DNA of 64,000 nt from Caprella mutica (lineage: Eukaryota > Arthropoda > Malacostraca > Amphipoda > Caprellidae). Positions 1-12,240 of this stretch are shown here, piece after piece (within the stretch, counting starts at the first letter, position 1; every line of letters begins with the position of its first letter). Under the pieces are notes generated by a model. The model made no database searches. It was not told where the DNA came from and was given only the letters and a program-made list of their open reading frames with translations. Location of the stretch: contig CANNZV010001872.1 of assembly GCA_947561585.1 (NCBI GenBank), forward strand, positions 60,850 through 124,849. Direction: 5' to 3'. A program made the position numbers and the translations under genes.

Positions 1-539
1 CAGATAAACTTATATTACAAGCATAAATTAATGCTGAATAGAAAGCAACATTCATGACGTCACACATACATTCTACAAACTTGACATAAACAGGTTGAAA
101 AAAGTTTGTCTCAAGTTTTAAATTTGAATCATATGATTGTTTATGCTTTTAAACACATTGGAATTATTTTTAAAGTAAGTATCTAGACACTAAATAGTGC
201 TATTTTTCACTATTGAAAGGAATTAAAGGGTGCGCAGATATTCGCCCCTCTCGCGCGCAAGAATCGCCCCATCAAAGACAATTTCAATTGCGCACTACTT
301 TCGTCAATAACTCAGATTATACAAATGCTAATTTTTTGTCCTTTGGATGGTGTATAAAAGGCCTTATTGCGGTTCTTCATGTCAAATAATAATCGTCTAT
401 CTGCAAAAACTAAGTTGCAAAACCCAAAAGTTTTTAGTGCGCAAGATTCGCCCCTCCCGACCCTATATTGTAATGATTAGCTATTAACGTCTGCTTCGGA
501 ACCAAATGCAATATGTCAAAAGGAAATTAAATACAAGGG

Positions 540-671
540 ACTGGAAGAAGCAGTCAGGAAGAAAAGTGGCTCAATGAACAAAGACATTTACCATCGTCAG
601 TGACAATGCTCATGGATGCAGAAAAGCTACTCCGTGAACGCAGTCACTTACCAAAAAATGTGACGAAAAAA
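540..671 (+). pseudogene. family D decayed coding repeat, copy 1
   Basis: A conserved peptide frame (KWLNEQRHLPSSVT then MLMDAEKLLRERSHLPKN) reads from about 560 to 660. The same peptide, with changes, recurs at 11.7, 23.7 and 41.8 kb. It is probably a fragment of a mobile-element protein. I do not recognise the family. Confidence 0.5.
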
Positions 672-1153
672 ACACACAAAGCACCGGTGGCTGCACTCAT
701 GCATGGAAGAGGAAAATGAAGAGGTGATAGTAAATCGAAATAATTTCGTAAGATATTCCAAAGAGGGAGTGTTTTTAGTAATAATGCACCGTAACATAAC
801 GGGTTATATATTAGTTGTATATTTTGCATATATACCTGTTTCTTAGTTTATTGAGACTATCATATAGATTATATACACACTCTTATGGTTACTTCCTTGC
901 TATTGTTATATGGCTAATATTATACACATTGAGAAGAAATATATAGGTTGCTATATAGATATAAAATACAACACGTGTTTCTAGTACTCAAGAAATGGTA
1001 TTATTTAAAGATAGATTATATACGTTTTTTCTTGAATGTTGATGATTTTAATTTAAAGTTTTTAGAGATATTTATATAAAAACATATGATGCATAATGGA
1101 GAAAATAATGAATACAAATGTAAATAAGAAAATTATATTATGAAATATAATTA
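672..1153. other. AT-rich intergenic DNA, nothing seen
   Basis: No supported gene, array or paired ends. The same holds for 1-480 (apart from two GCGCAAGATTCGCCCC-like motifs at about 270 and 440), 1330-1900, 3450-3940, 4385-4890, 5490-5870 and 6050-6690. Confidence 0.5.
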
Positions 1154-1326
1154 GTAGGTAAGTTACATGTTAACGGACTATACCACATTATCGGACACGT
1201 AAGGTAAAAAAAAAAACTTATATTGTAATTAGTATCCATGATACATGCAGGTATCATGGATACTAATTAAAATTGTATCACCTGTTCGAAAATGTGGAAC
1301 CGGCCGATAACTTGGAGCTCACCCCA
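1154..1326. mobile_element. family A MITE, diverged
   Basis: GTAGGTAAGTTACATGTTAA at the left and GATAACTTGGAGCTCACCCC at the right. The centre is the TATCCATGATACATGCAGGT...ATCATGGATA palindrome. The ends are more diverged than in other copies. Confidence 0.7.
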
Positions 1327-1906
1327 AATCCTATTTCATATTGTGGAATAAGAATTTCAAGGACATGGAAGATGAATAGGATAAAATAGGAAAAAAATGA
1401 TACAAATTAGGGAGAAAATATTTGAGGAGTTTGACACGCACGTACAGTTCTGAACTAATTTAAAAATACATTAAAAAGGCAAAATACATCAAAAAAACAT
1501 CATTGTATTTCAATGAACAGGTGAACGGTTCGGAATTATTTAATAAAAATACAGTTAACGCGTCCCACCCTTTAATCCATTAACAAAATAACATTAAAAA
1601 GATATTTTATTATATACTTTGATGAACGGAGAGAACAATGTTAAACCAATAAATATTAGTGCAATAACTGAGAAATCAAATAAGACTCTCAAAATCACAT
1701 TATAGTTCTTCAAATACTAAAACAAATTAATACTGTTCATCATTTTTATGTGTAGAAACAAAATAAAATACGAAGATATCAATAAAACCGTTACAAGATA
1801 TGTAATGTCACACAAATGTAGCGAAACTATTTTTAAAATGTTTGATCTATTTTTTTAATGAATTTTCTGAGCTGAATGCAATATTTAGTAGTTATTTAGT
1901 ATATAT

Positions 1907-2115
1907 TGCCTATTTAATGTGCCTATTTGTACTCCATACCTATTTATATCCAATTCCAATATAATATACCTATTTATACCAATTCCTATTTAGTATTGCC
2001 TATTTAATGTGCCTATTTGTACTCTATACCTATTTATATACAATTCCAATTTACACCAATGCCTATTTACACCAATGCCTATTTACACCAATGCCTATTT
2101 ACACCCATGCCTATT
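1907..2115. repeat. 16-bp degenerate minisatellite
   Basis: Variants of TGCCTATTTACACCAA; the last four or five units are clean and the earlier ones (CCTATTTATACCAATT) diverged. Confidence 0.8.
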
Positions 2116-2369
2116 TACCAGTAGTGATAGCATTTACCACCCTCGTACAGGACACTGGACAACACATCTCTCACTAACTCCAGCGTCACGCGGGACATTC
2201 TTTTAGCGTCTGTAGGACACGAGGCACACGACACGTGTTTGCACGTTAAAACGGTGCCTCACGACTAAACAGTCTCACTATTGTTAACAGTTTAACCATT
2301 GCTGACAAGTTAACCTCTCTGTTAGAACAGTGGTTAGGAAGAAGAATTAGGCAGATGGTGATATCTCTC

Positions 2370-2462
2370 AATATGTATTGCCTTACTATCCCAGGAATAA
2401 ATACTTCTTGCCTGGGATATTCCCTTACTATCCCAGGAATAAATACTTCTTGCCTGGGGATA
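2370..2462. repeat. two-copy 46-bp tandem repeat with hairpin units
   Basis: CCTTACTATCCCAGGAATAA, then ATACTTCTTGCCTGGGATAT occurs twice. TCCCAGG and CCTGGGA within each copy can pair around about 15 bases. Confidence 0.8.
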
Positions 2463-2647
2463 TCAAGATATATTTATTTGGTTATTATCATTTAAAATTG
2501 GTCTATATACATTGATTTCAAAAGTACAAATGGAATATACTTAAATATGTCTAATCATTAGAGTACACATGAGAAGCTTTAAAAAAACCACCATTGTTCA
2601 ACTCCAGAGAAAACTGTTTGCATGGAAAGTGAAAAACATTACACAGG

Positions 2648-3236
2648 GGAAATTAGTAACGTTTAAACGTGGAAATTATTAACTTGTAAACGTGGAAATT
2701 AGTAACGTTTGAACGTGGAAATTATTAACTTGTAAACGTGGAAATTAGTAACGTTTAAACGTGGAAATTATTAACTTGTAAACGTGGAAATTAGTAACGT
2801 TTAAACGTGGAAATTATTAACTTGTAAACGTGGAAATTAGTAACGTTTAAACGTGGAAATTATTAACTTGTAAACGTGGAAATTAGTAACGTTTAAACGT
2901 GGAAATTAGTAACTTGTAAACGTGGAAATTAGTAACGTTTAAACGTGGAAATTAGTAACGTTTAAACGTGGAAATTAGTAACGTTTAAACGTGGAAATTA
3001 GTAACGTTTAAACGTGGAAATTAGTAACGTTTAAACGTGGAAATTAGTAACGTTTAAACGTGGAAATTAGTAACGTTTAAACGTGGAAATTAGTAACGTT
3101 TAAACGTGGAAATTAGTAACGTTTAAACGTGGAAATTAGTAACGTTTAAACGTGGAAATTAGTAACGTTTAAACGTGGAAATTAGTAACGTTTAAACGTG
3201 GAAATTAGTAACGTTTAAACGTGGAAATTAGTAACG
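2648..3236. repeat. 23-bp minisatellite with dimeric left half, about 25 copies
   Basis: Units are GAAATTAGTAACGTTTAAAC plus GTG. From 2648 to about 2930, units alternate with a variant (ATTATTAACTTGTAAACGTG) as 46-bp dimers. From 2930 to 3236 they are uniform monomers. Confidence 0.95.
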
Positions 3237-3287
3237 TATGTGTAACAAGAACCGTAGTACATTGTTGGATTTCTACAATACTGAATA

Positions 3288-3446
3288 GGGTAAGTTCCGA
3301 ATTATCGGTCAGTACTACAACTTCTGACATATAAGAAAAACAATATAAAAATTATTAGATAGCACTGTGTAATAATAACAACTTTTATAATGTTTTTTCT
3401 TATATGACCGAAAATGTAGTACTGACCGATAATTCGGAACTTACCC
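3288..3446. mobile_element. family A MITE, TA-flanked
   Basis: GGGTAAGTTCCGAATTATCG at the left and CGATAATTCGGAACTTACCC at the right are exact inverses, with GTACTAC and GTAGTAC next inside. It directly follows the 23-bp satellite. Confidence 0.9.
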
Positions 3447-3939
3447 TAACTAAAATATGAGAATTATAAGCATAATACAATTTCAAACAAGTGAATACAT
3501 ATATAGCTACAGTTAAAGTGTGATATCGTATAAGAAGAAGAAAGGGAAAGATGTTAGAAAGGGTAATTAGGAAAGAAGGAAGCGAATGCAATAAAGAAGG
3601 GGTATAAGAACAAATACAATAAGGAATATGAGGGATAGAATAATTTAATGTATTATGAACATTATGTTGCAGAAGTGTTGGTGACATTTCTAGTCCTCAT
3701 ATCTGCTGGACTATCATGGATAGTAAGATGGTACCATTTTAAAGATAAATTATATAAGTTTCAGTAATGCTAATTATTTGTTATTAATTGTTTAATGATG
3801 GACTTCAGGAGCACAACGTATTACAAATTATAAAAAATCCGATTCCAAAAAGTCCCAATTCCTGAATCCTTTTCTCCTTAACAATTTTTTCTACATTGTA
3901 ATTCAATACAGAGACTCAGAATAAGAAAGAAGTACTTAA

Positions 3940-4090
3940 TCAAGTACATTTCATTCAAGTATGTCAATCAATTCAATCAAGTACCCCTCAATCAGTTCAA
4001 TCAAGTACCCTTCAATCAAGTACATCAATCAAGTACCCCTCAATCAAGTACATCAATCAAGTACCCCTCAATCAAGTACATCAATCAAAG
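3940..4090. repeat. short repeats of AATCAAGTACCCCTC
   Basis: Tandem TCAATCAAGTACCCCTCAAT and TCAATCAAGTACATCAATCA units, about eight in total, partly irregular. Confidence 0.8.
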
Positions 4091-4225
4091 GGCTACGGTT
4101 TGACAGTGGCTCATGTGTATCTTTTTTCTTTTCTGTTCAGTACTTTAATTGTCAGTGAGGTCAGACATGCTAATATACACAGGGTGTGACACAGAGTCAT
4201 GATTGACACACTCACATCATTTACA

Positions 4226-4380
4226 AGGTGGGGTAAGATAGGAGTTATGAGACGGTTTCACATTTTCGATCATGTAACAGAAAATGCAAGATTATTAACT
4301 TAAGTTAAATTGTCAATGTCGTATACATTTTTTTATATGATCGAAAATGTGGCATTGTCCGATAATTCGAAAGTTACCCT
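4226..4380. mobile_element. family A MITE, diverged
   Basis: TTTCACATTTTCGATCATGT and ATATGATCGAAAATGTGGCA are inverted, with GGGGTAAG and GTTACCC at the ends. The centre is short and AT-rich. Confidence 0.7.
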
Positions 4381-4898
4381 ACTTTGTTACATATAAAGAA
4401 ACCCAGATAGAAAGTTATGGTAGGGCCTTAGAAGATTATAAACAGGATCTCCCTCCATAATTTTTTATCTGGGTATACGAAAATATAAAGATATTTTAAT
4501 TAGGTTGTACGTTAGATAGCTTTCAAGTCAATTTAAAAATATTCATTTGTATTAAATTAACGGGGTAGGAATAATTCACTATAAGAATGAATTAGTTTCA
4601 ATATTATCAATAAAATTAATTAATATAATAAACATTTTCTACGCATAAAAACATATTTCCAATTTGTTCATGTAACTCCATTTGCGAAACTGTGGAATTT
4701 TTCCACTTTTTAAATGTCAACACCTATCTTACCAATACAGAACTTTTTCTATTTAAAGAAACTTTTGCAGTAATATTCCATTTTTGACACTTAGCTAGCT
4801 GTGCAAGGGCCAATTATACTCCAAGACAGCGTTGACGTAACACACGACTCGTTACACCCACTGCATTCCTAAATACTCTCCTGATGATTAAACTGAAG

Positions 4899-5121
4899 AG
4901 GTAAAGGGAAGAGTTAAAGGGAAGAGTTAACCTGAAGAGTTAAAAGGGAAGAGTTAAAAGGGAAGAGTTAAACTGAAGAGTTAAACTGAAGAGTTAAAAG
5001 GGAAGAGTTAACCTGAAGAGTTAAAAGGGAAGAGTTAACCTGAAGAGTTAAAAGGGAAGAGTTAACCTGAAGAGTTAAAAGGGAAGAGTTAACCTGAAGA
5101 GTTAAAAGGGAAGAGTTAAAT
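4899..5121. repeat. 14/29-bp minisatellite GAAGAGTTAA
   Basis: GAAGAGTTAACCT and GAAGAGTTAAAAGG units alternate, giving 28-29 bp dimers for most of the array. Confidence 0.9.
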
Positions 5122-5279
5122 GGTTGCCCTTAATAACGGTTACGCAAGCATAATTTAAATACAGTGTCTCAGGGGTTATTCTCTGACGAAATGGTGATCT
5201 TTAACACCAGCACATGAGCCATCTATTTAAAATATATACAATTGTTTCTCAGAATGCTTTTTTTACCGTAGTCACTATA

Positions 5280-5490
5280 GGGTAAGTTACAAGTTATCGT
5301 ATAGTTACTCATTTTCGTACACGTATGAAAAAAAGGCATAGTGATTATTTTAATTTTTATTTTAATTGGTATCCATGATACCTGCAGGTATCATGGATAC
5401 CAATTAAAATAAAAGTTGGATAATAATATAATGTCGTTTTTCTTACGTGTCCGAAAATGTGGAAGAGTCCGATAACTCGTAACTTCCCCG
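5280..5490. mobile_element. family A MITE
   Basis: GGGTAAGTTACAAGTTATCG and CGATAACTCGTAACTTCCCC form the ends. TTCGTACACGTA and ACGTGTCCGAAAATG lie inside, and the centre is GTATCCATGATACCTGCAGG with its inverse. Confidence 0.82.
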
Positions 5491-5872
5491 CTAATACTAT
5501 CATAGAAGAGAATTAAGATGTTTTAAAGAGCGAGACTCTTTCTCGTGATGATGTAAGAGAGAGATAGTAAAGAGATAGTAAAGAGATACAGTCACAAAAA
5601 CCCTATCAAAGTACCACCTTGTGATATTTTGAAACAGAACAAGGTTATACATTGTGAAAGACTAAACACTCTTCTATCAGATCTGCTAATGTGCAGAAAA
5701 ATGCTTTGCGGTTGAGCCAAAGGTGATGATGTATCTTGGATACAAACTTGATGAGGTATCAGGTATACAAGCTATTGATGATGTATCGCAGATACCACCA
5801 ATATGATAAGATAGATAGGTAATAAACCACAAACTGTTTAAATTGATGGCGTTATTAAAGAAAGGAAAAGAC

Positions 5873-6048
5873 ATCAATAACATAATTAGAGACATCAACA
5901 GTACAATTAGAGACATCAACAGTACAATTAGAAACATCAACAGTACAATTAGAGACATCAACAGTACAATTAGAGACATCAACAGTACAATTAGAGACAT
6001 CAACAGTACAATTAGAGACATCAACAGTACAATTAGAGACATCAACAG
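5873..6048. repeat. 21-bp minisatellite, about 8 copies
   Basis: Units AGAGACATCAACAGTACAAT plus T. Being a multiple of three, both strands read open through it; no gene is inferred. Confidence 0.92.
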
Positions 6049-6691
6049 TAATATCTATACTAATAATTTCCCTCGTGTGTTTATTTATTTATTTGGTGTC
6101 TGCTTTTACTCGACGGGTATTAAGCATGAAGAATGTAACTATGATACGCACGGGAATATATTGACTTGATATTTAAATTTTTTAATGCATTCTATCTATA
6201 AAATAAATTATACTAAGCAGAAAAATGAATTTTATATGAATTCACTAAAAAATAACCTAACAACGGGTAATATTATTATTAACGTGTCTAATAAAGACCC
6301 GTTATTTTTAACGGGCAAATACACTAGTTAGTCTATAATTTACAAGAACTGTTTTTTTATTATTTTAAATTTTATTTCTTCTCGATTTTCATAATTGATT
6401 TTTGTTGACGAAAGCAAATTTCTTTGATTTATAAACAATGTCCAAAAAAAAGTCTAAAAAAAATAAGCGTTAAATTAAATTATGTACAGTAGAATCTGAA
6501 TGATGATCGTAATCCTTCCTTTCGAATTAATTAAGTGAATTAATTCCTATTATTAAAATTTTAACCCCCCCCCCCCTCTCAAAAAAAAATCATCACTACA
6601 TATTTTCCCACCGCTGACAAGGATAGACTGACATGTTAGGAATACTTGACTGACATACGGAAGTCCCTTGTACCTAAAGAAAATAAAGATA

Positions 6692-7327
6692 TGGAACCTA
6701 CAGGGACACTGAAATAAAGGAACCTACAGAGACACTGTAGTAAAGGAACCTACAGTGACACTGTAGTAAAAGAACCTACAGTGACACTGTAGTAAAGGAA
6801 CCTACAGAGACACTGTAGTAAAGGAACCTACAGAGACACTGTAGTAAAGGAACCTACAGTGACACTGTAGTAAAAGAACCTACAGTGACACTGTAGTAAA
6901 GGAACCTACAGAGACACTGTAGTAAAGGAACCTACAGTGACACTGTAGTAAAAGAACCTACAGAGACACTGTAGTAAAGGAACCTACAGAGACACTGTAG
7001 TAAAGGAACCTACAGAGACACTGTAGTAAAGGAACCTACAGAGACACTGTAGTAAAGGAACCTACAGAGACACTGTAGTAAAGGAACCTACAGTGACACT
7101 GTAGTAAAGGAACCTACAGTGACACTGTAGTAAAGGAACCTACAGAGACACTGTAGTAAAGGAACCTACAGAGACACTGTAGTAAAGGAACCTACAGAGA
7201 CACTGTAGTAAAGGAACCTACAGAGACACTGTAGTAAAGGAACCTACAGAGACACTGTAGTAAAGGAACCTACAGTGACACTGTAGTAAAGGAACCTACA
7301 GTGACACTGTAGTAAAGGAACCTACAC
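6692..7327. repeat. 26-bp minisatellite with a dyad, about 24 copies
   Basis: Units GTAGTAAAGGAACCTACAGW plus GACACT. In the T variant, CTACAGTGACACTGTAG is a perfect 8+1+8 palindrome; in the A variant it has one mismatch. Both variants are interspersed. Confidence 0.95.
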
Positions 7328-7897
7328 TTTTGGCGGGATGTAACCAAACAAACATGTTAAAAGAAAACTACTCATTATTTAGTTAGCTAAAATGCATCCT
7401 CCATATAGTTCTGTAGTATTTTGATCAGTCCGCCATAGTGAGACGTAATGTTTACAACATCTACGGAAGATCAGAGTTCAATAAAGGATATAATTTCTGT
7501 GCATAACACTATCTCTTTTAAATGAACACAAAGGAAATAATAACAGTCTTCCAATGTCAAAACTATTTCGACATTTTCACGTTTTGGGAGTTTGAAAATT
7601 GCTTTGGACCAAAAATAAGTCGTAATGCAATGCAGTACAAAAACAGAAATGTATTCCTATAAGGGAAGTTAGAGACTACCTAATTAGTAGTAAATATAAG
7701 GTACACATTGCAATGGCACGGTTGTACCTCTAAAGGAAATCATTCCTATCATAAAGTAATACAAAATAATAAATCATGCATATGTGGAATTAGATACGTT
7801 ATGTTATTATATATTGAGTTGAAATTTCAGTAGTTACTAATTTTTTTTTTTAATTATTAAATTTTTTTCACAATGAAAATATAGTAGAAATAATCGG

Positions 7898-9482
7898 TTA
7901 CTAAAGTTACCAAATGTAAGATGACGTATCACAGATACTCTCAATTACTCACTTTAGTTACCAAATGTAAGATGACGTATCACAGATACTCTCAATTACT
8001 CACTTTAGTTACCAAAGGTAAGTAAGGTGACGTATCACAGATACTCTCAATTACTCACTTTAGTTACCAAAGGTAAGTAAGATGACGTATCACAGATACT
8101 CTCAATTACTCACTTTAGTTACCAAAGGTAAGTAAGGTGACGTATCACAGATACTCTCAATTACTCACTTTAGTTACCAAAGGTAAGTAAGATGACGTAT
8201 CACAGATACTCTCAATTACTCACTTTAGTTACCAAAGGTAAGTAAGATGACGTATCACAGATACTCTCAATTACTCACTCAATTTAGTTACCAAAGGTAA
8301 GTAAGGTGACGTATCACAGATACTCTCAATTACTCACTTTGGTTACCAAAGGTAAATAAGGTGACGTATCACAGATACTCTCAATTACTCACTTTAGTTA
8401 CCAAAGGTAAGTAAGATGACGTATCACAGATACTCTCAATTACTCACTTTAGTTACCAAAGGTAAGTAAGGTGACGTATCACAGATACTCTCAATTACTC
8501 ACTTTAGTTACCAAAGGTAAGTAAGATGACGTATCACAGATACTCTCAATTACTCACTTTAGTTACCAAAGGTAAGTAAGATGACGTATCACAGATACTC
8601 TCAATTACTCACTATAGTTACCAAAGGTAAGTAAGGTGACGTATCACAGTTACTCTCAATTACTCACTTAATTTAGTTACCAAAGGTAAGTAAGGTGACG
8701 TATCACAGATACTCTCAATTACTCACTTTAGTTACCAAATGTAAGATGACGTATCACAGATACTCTCAATTACTCACTTTAGTTACCAAAGGTAAGTAAG
8801 GTGACGTATCACAGATACTCTCAATTACTCACTTTAGTTACCAAAGGTAAGTAAGATGACGTATCACAGATACTCTCAATTACTCACTTTAGTTACCAAA
8901 GGTAAGTAAGGTGACGTATCACAGATACTCTCAATTACTCACTTTAGTTACCAAAGGTAAGTAAGATGACGTATCACAGATACTCTCAATTACTCACTTT
9001 AGTTACCAAAGGTAAGTAAGATGACGTATCACAGATACTCTCAATTACTCACTCAATTTAGTTACCAAAGGTAAGTAAGGTGACGTATCACAGATACTCT
9101 CAATTACTCACTTTAGTTACCAAAGGTAAATAAGGTGACGTATCACAGATACTCTCAATTACTCACTTTAGTTACCAAAGGTAAGTAAGATGACGTATCA
9201 CAGATACTCTCAATTACTCACTCAATTTAGTTACCAAAGGTAAGTAAGGTGACGTATCACAGATACTCTCAATTACTCACTTTAGTTACCAAAGGTAAAT
9301 AAGGTGACGTATCACAGATACTCTCAATTACTCACTTTAGTTACCAAAGGTAAGTAAGGTGACGTATCACAGATACTCTCAATTACTCACTTAATTTAGT
9401 TACCAAAGGTAAGTAAGGTGACGTATCACAGATACTCTCAATTACTCACTTAATTTAGTTACCAAAGGTAAGTAAGGTGACA
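7898..9482. repeat. about 50-57 bp minisatellite, about 29 copies
   Basis: Units contain TTAGTTACCAAAGGTAAGTA, then AGRTGACGTATCACAGATAC and TCTCAATTACTCACT. Each has a consensus splice donor (AAAGGTAAGT) and a bZIP-like TGACGTATCA. Length variants come from GTAA or CAAT insertions. Confidence 0.95.
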
Positions 9483-10670
9483 TATTTCATACATACATTT
9501 CACAACCTTCACCTCTATATGAAATAATAATAACATATTCACACGCATCGTCGTCTTCTTTTTTCCTTAGGCATGCCACGGCTAAATAATAAACGTAGAA
9601 AAAATTCACTAAAATTATAGTAAAAAGGACTTACTGTTTTGTAAAATTAAATTAAATCAATTATTGTAGGAGAAAAATGATTTTTTTTTTTGTTAAAAAA
9701 AGTCAACTTTTAAGTAAAAAGATAAATCAGTTTTCAAGTCATTTTGCAGACTCGTTTTAAGTGATTTTTCACTTCTTTTCTTTCACAATGGGGAGAGTAT
9801 ATTCTTTTCATCATTTTGTTCCATTTTGGTGACATTTGTGACCCCCCCCCCCTAAAGCTCCCCCCTCTGGGAAAGTCCTTCGAAAAGAGCATTCTGGGGC
9901 ACCGTACCATTGTGATCATTATGGGGCTGGGACATAAGGGTGAGAATTAAGTGGTATCTGATAACGATTAGATAAGAGGAGGAATCGATTCCGCACGGAG
10001 GATGGTAGGAGATAGCGAAATTAAATTATATATAGTGAGAATTAATATTAATAGCTCTGTTTCTAGATTCCGATGAGGAAGAGATATGCAAAATGAATCT
10101 CAGCAGTGTAGATTGAAAATATTTAATAGAAAAGGTTCTATTTTTATAGATGTTTATTTTTTTCAATATATTATAGAATTACAAAATTTTAAATTTTAAA
10201 AGTTGAATAAATTATTTGAAAATTGTTATGCTTTAACATTTAATATATTTAATTTTTTATATATATTATTTAGTAAATTTAATTATTTATATTTTATTTT
10301 ACTATTGATGCCCCGCTAATTTCAATGCAGAAGTACACTAGTAATTAATAATAAACGTAAAGCAGAACAAAAATGATGAGAGACATTTTTTCTTTAAAAT
10401 TAAAAAAAATAAAACCCAGACGAAATGAAGAATAAGGATTACAAAAAACACATGTTTGTTTTTTTTCACGCACGCGTTTTCAAGGTTGCTTTGTCAAGGG
10501 TTAGGTTAAGTGGTGACCTCTCCCTCTGGGGTCTGACCACCATTGACCCTATGGTGGAACCTGACACTCATCCGCATTGCAAGCCTCTGTTAGAAACTTA
10601 AAAGCTGTTCTTTAACTATCAGTAGAAAAAGGGAGTATTTTTGGCATTAAACTATCAAAATATTTCTTAA

Positions 10671-10932
10671 GGGCCGTACACACGTAGGGTTTTTTAAGTC
10701 TTCCCACCAGACTTTTTGCTAAGCTCCTCCTACATTTTACACGAGAATATAAGAAAAAACAATAAAATTGTTATTTTAGTTGGTAGCCATGATACTGCAG
10801 GTATCATGGCTACCAACTGAAATATATAACAATTAGGTATATAGTTTTTTCTTATATTCTCGTGTAAAAAGTAGGAGGAGCTTAGCAAAAAGTCTGATGG
10901 GAAGACTTAAAAACCCTACGTGTGCACGGCCT
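10671..10932. mobile_element. family B MITE, full length
   Basis: GGGCCGTACACACGTAGGGT at the left and ACCCTACGTGTGCACGGCC at the right, with long inverted arms and a central GCCATGATACTGCAGGTATCATGGC palindrome. This is the most complete family B copy here (262 bp). Confidence 0.9.
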
Positions 10933-11740
10933 TATAGTTCTATAAATTTTATTATATATAGCAATCCTCATCAATTCTTTCCCATTGAGTTTTCCCTATC
11001 CCATTGTATTGTGAATGTTTAAAATGTTTTCAGTTACTCCTTTCCATCTGAGAATATTTTGTTTAATTTCTTCAAAAAATGTAGGAAGCGATTTACATTG
11101 TTGGAGTGTGGGAGAAATTCCCGTCAATTGTCTCTGCCTGTTCACAGGAGAAAAGAAACTAACTAGTGTAACTAAGAAACTATTAGGCAAAACTACGTGA
11201 CTAGTGCAGCTCTACTAGTCTAGAAATAACTAATATATATATGCAATTATATATAAATGTACACTGTACAGTCAGAGAAAAGTGATTATTTGACAGTTTA
11301 CTCATTTCCAAAATTGTAACGTTTGTGGATATTTTAAAATTGGTCTGGGTACACGATGGTAAATTTGTAAGATTTGAAAATATTAGAAAATTAAAAATTT
11401 ATGAAATTACCATCAAGATAATTTCTTTGAAGTACATATACATAGATATTTGTAAATATTAATTACCAACTAATATTATATAAACTAATTCTTCCTCGAA
11501 ACTATCAAAAAAATGAACAGTTTTGACGATCTGGTTGGGAAGGGCCAGAGTGTTTCATTGAACAGATTTTGATTTAACACCGTTTTTATGTTTATATTAA
11601 TCCCTAATTTTCTGGTTATGATCTAATTACCATTCAGATCAATGCTAGCGTTATATAAAATTAATATGTAGTTTTTTATTTATTTATTTCGCTGAGCCAG
11701 CTTCAAGTATTTATTTAACAGAAAATGTATTTATTTAGAC

Positions 11741-11820
11741 AATGGAAAGTGGCTCCATGACGAAAACCACTTACCAGTTTTGCCAGAGCTATTGGATGCA
11801 GAAAAGCTACTCCGTGAAGT
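11741..11820 (+). pseudogene. family D decayed coding repeat, copy 2
   Basis: Encodes NGKWLHDENHLPVLPELLDA then EKLLREV in one open frame, aligning with copy 1 (KWLNEQRHLPSSVTMLMDA). The flanks do not align. Confidence 0.5.
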
Positions 11821-12030
11821 GAAAAATTAATAATTTATATAATTATAAGAGAGAAATGGAAAATGTTTAATTGATAGAATTATTTAATTTAGTGCATGAC
11901 TGCATATGTTCCCAGTAGCCAAGGCTGTAGAGTCAGTCTACTAATTCTTATTTCATGGCTAAGTCATGCAAACTATGCATAAATAATATCAGTCGTAGAA
12001 AAATGTATGTGTATTTTTTACTCTCACATA

Positions 12031-12240
12031 GGGTGAGTTCTTAATTATCGGTCAGTTCCACATCTTCGGTCATATAAGAAAAAACGATATGATAATAATT
12101 ATTCCACTTGCAGAGTAAAAATTATTTCGATAATTGTTTTTTTTTTTACTCACATCAATCCTAGTGAAATAATTATTATTATATCGTTTTTTCTTATATG
12201 TCCGAAGATGTGGAGCTGACCGATTATTCGGAACTTACCC
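12031..12240. mobile_element. family A MITE
   Basis: GGGTGAGTTCTTAATTATCG and GATTATTCGGAACTTACCC ends, TTCCACATCTTCGGTCATAT and its inverse inside, preceded by TA. Confidence 0.85.

Noticed and set aside
5686..6169. Frames of 108-119 codons across the 21-bp array on both strands
   Set aside because: Same cause: a stop-free 21-bp unit read through on both strands into short unique flanks.
6700..7325. Regular repeats suggestive of a CRISPR array
   Set aside because: Units are directly adjacent without unique spacers, in an intron-containing animal genome; it is a minisatellite.
10996..11200. Overlapping 61-64 codon frames on both strands
   Set aside because: Short, no homology I recognise, no splice sites, in an AT-rich gene-poor stretch; checked as a possible missing NBAS exon and did not match.
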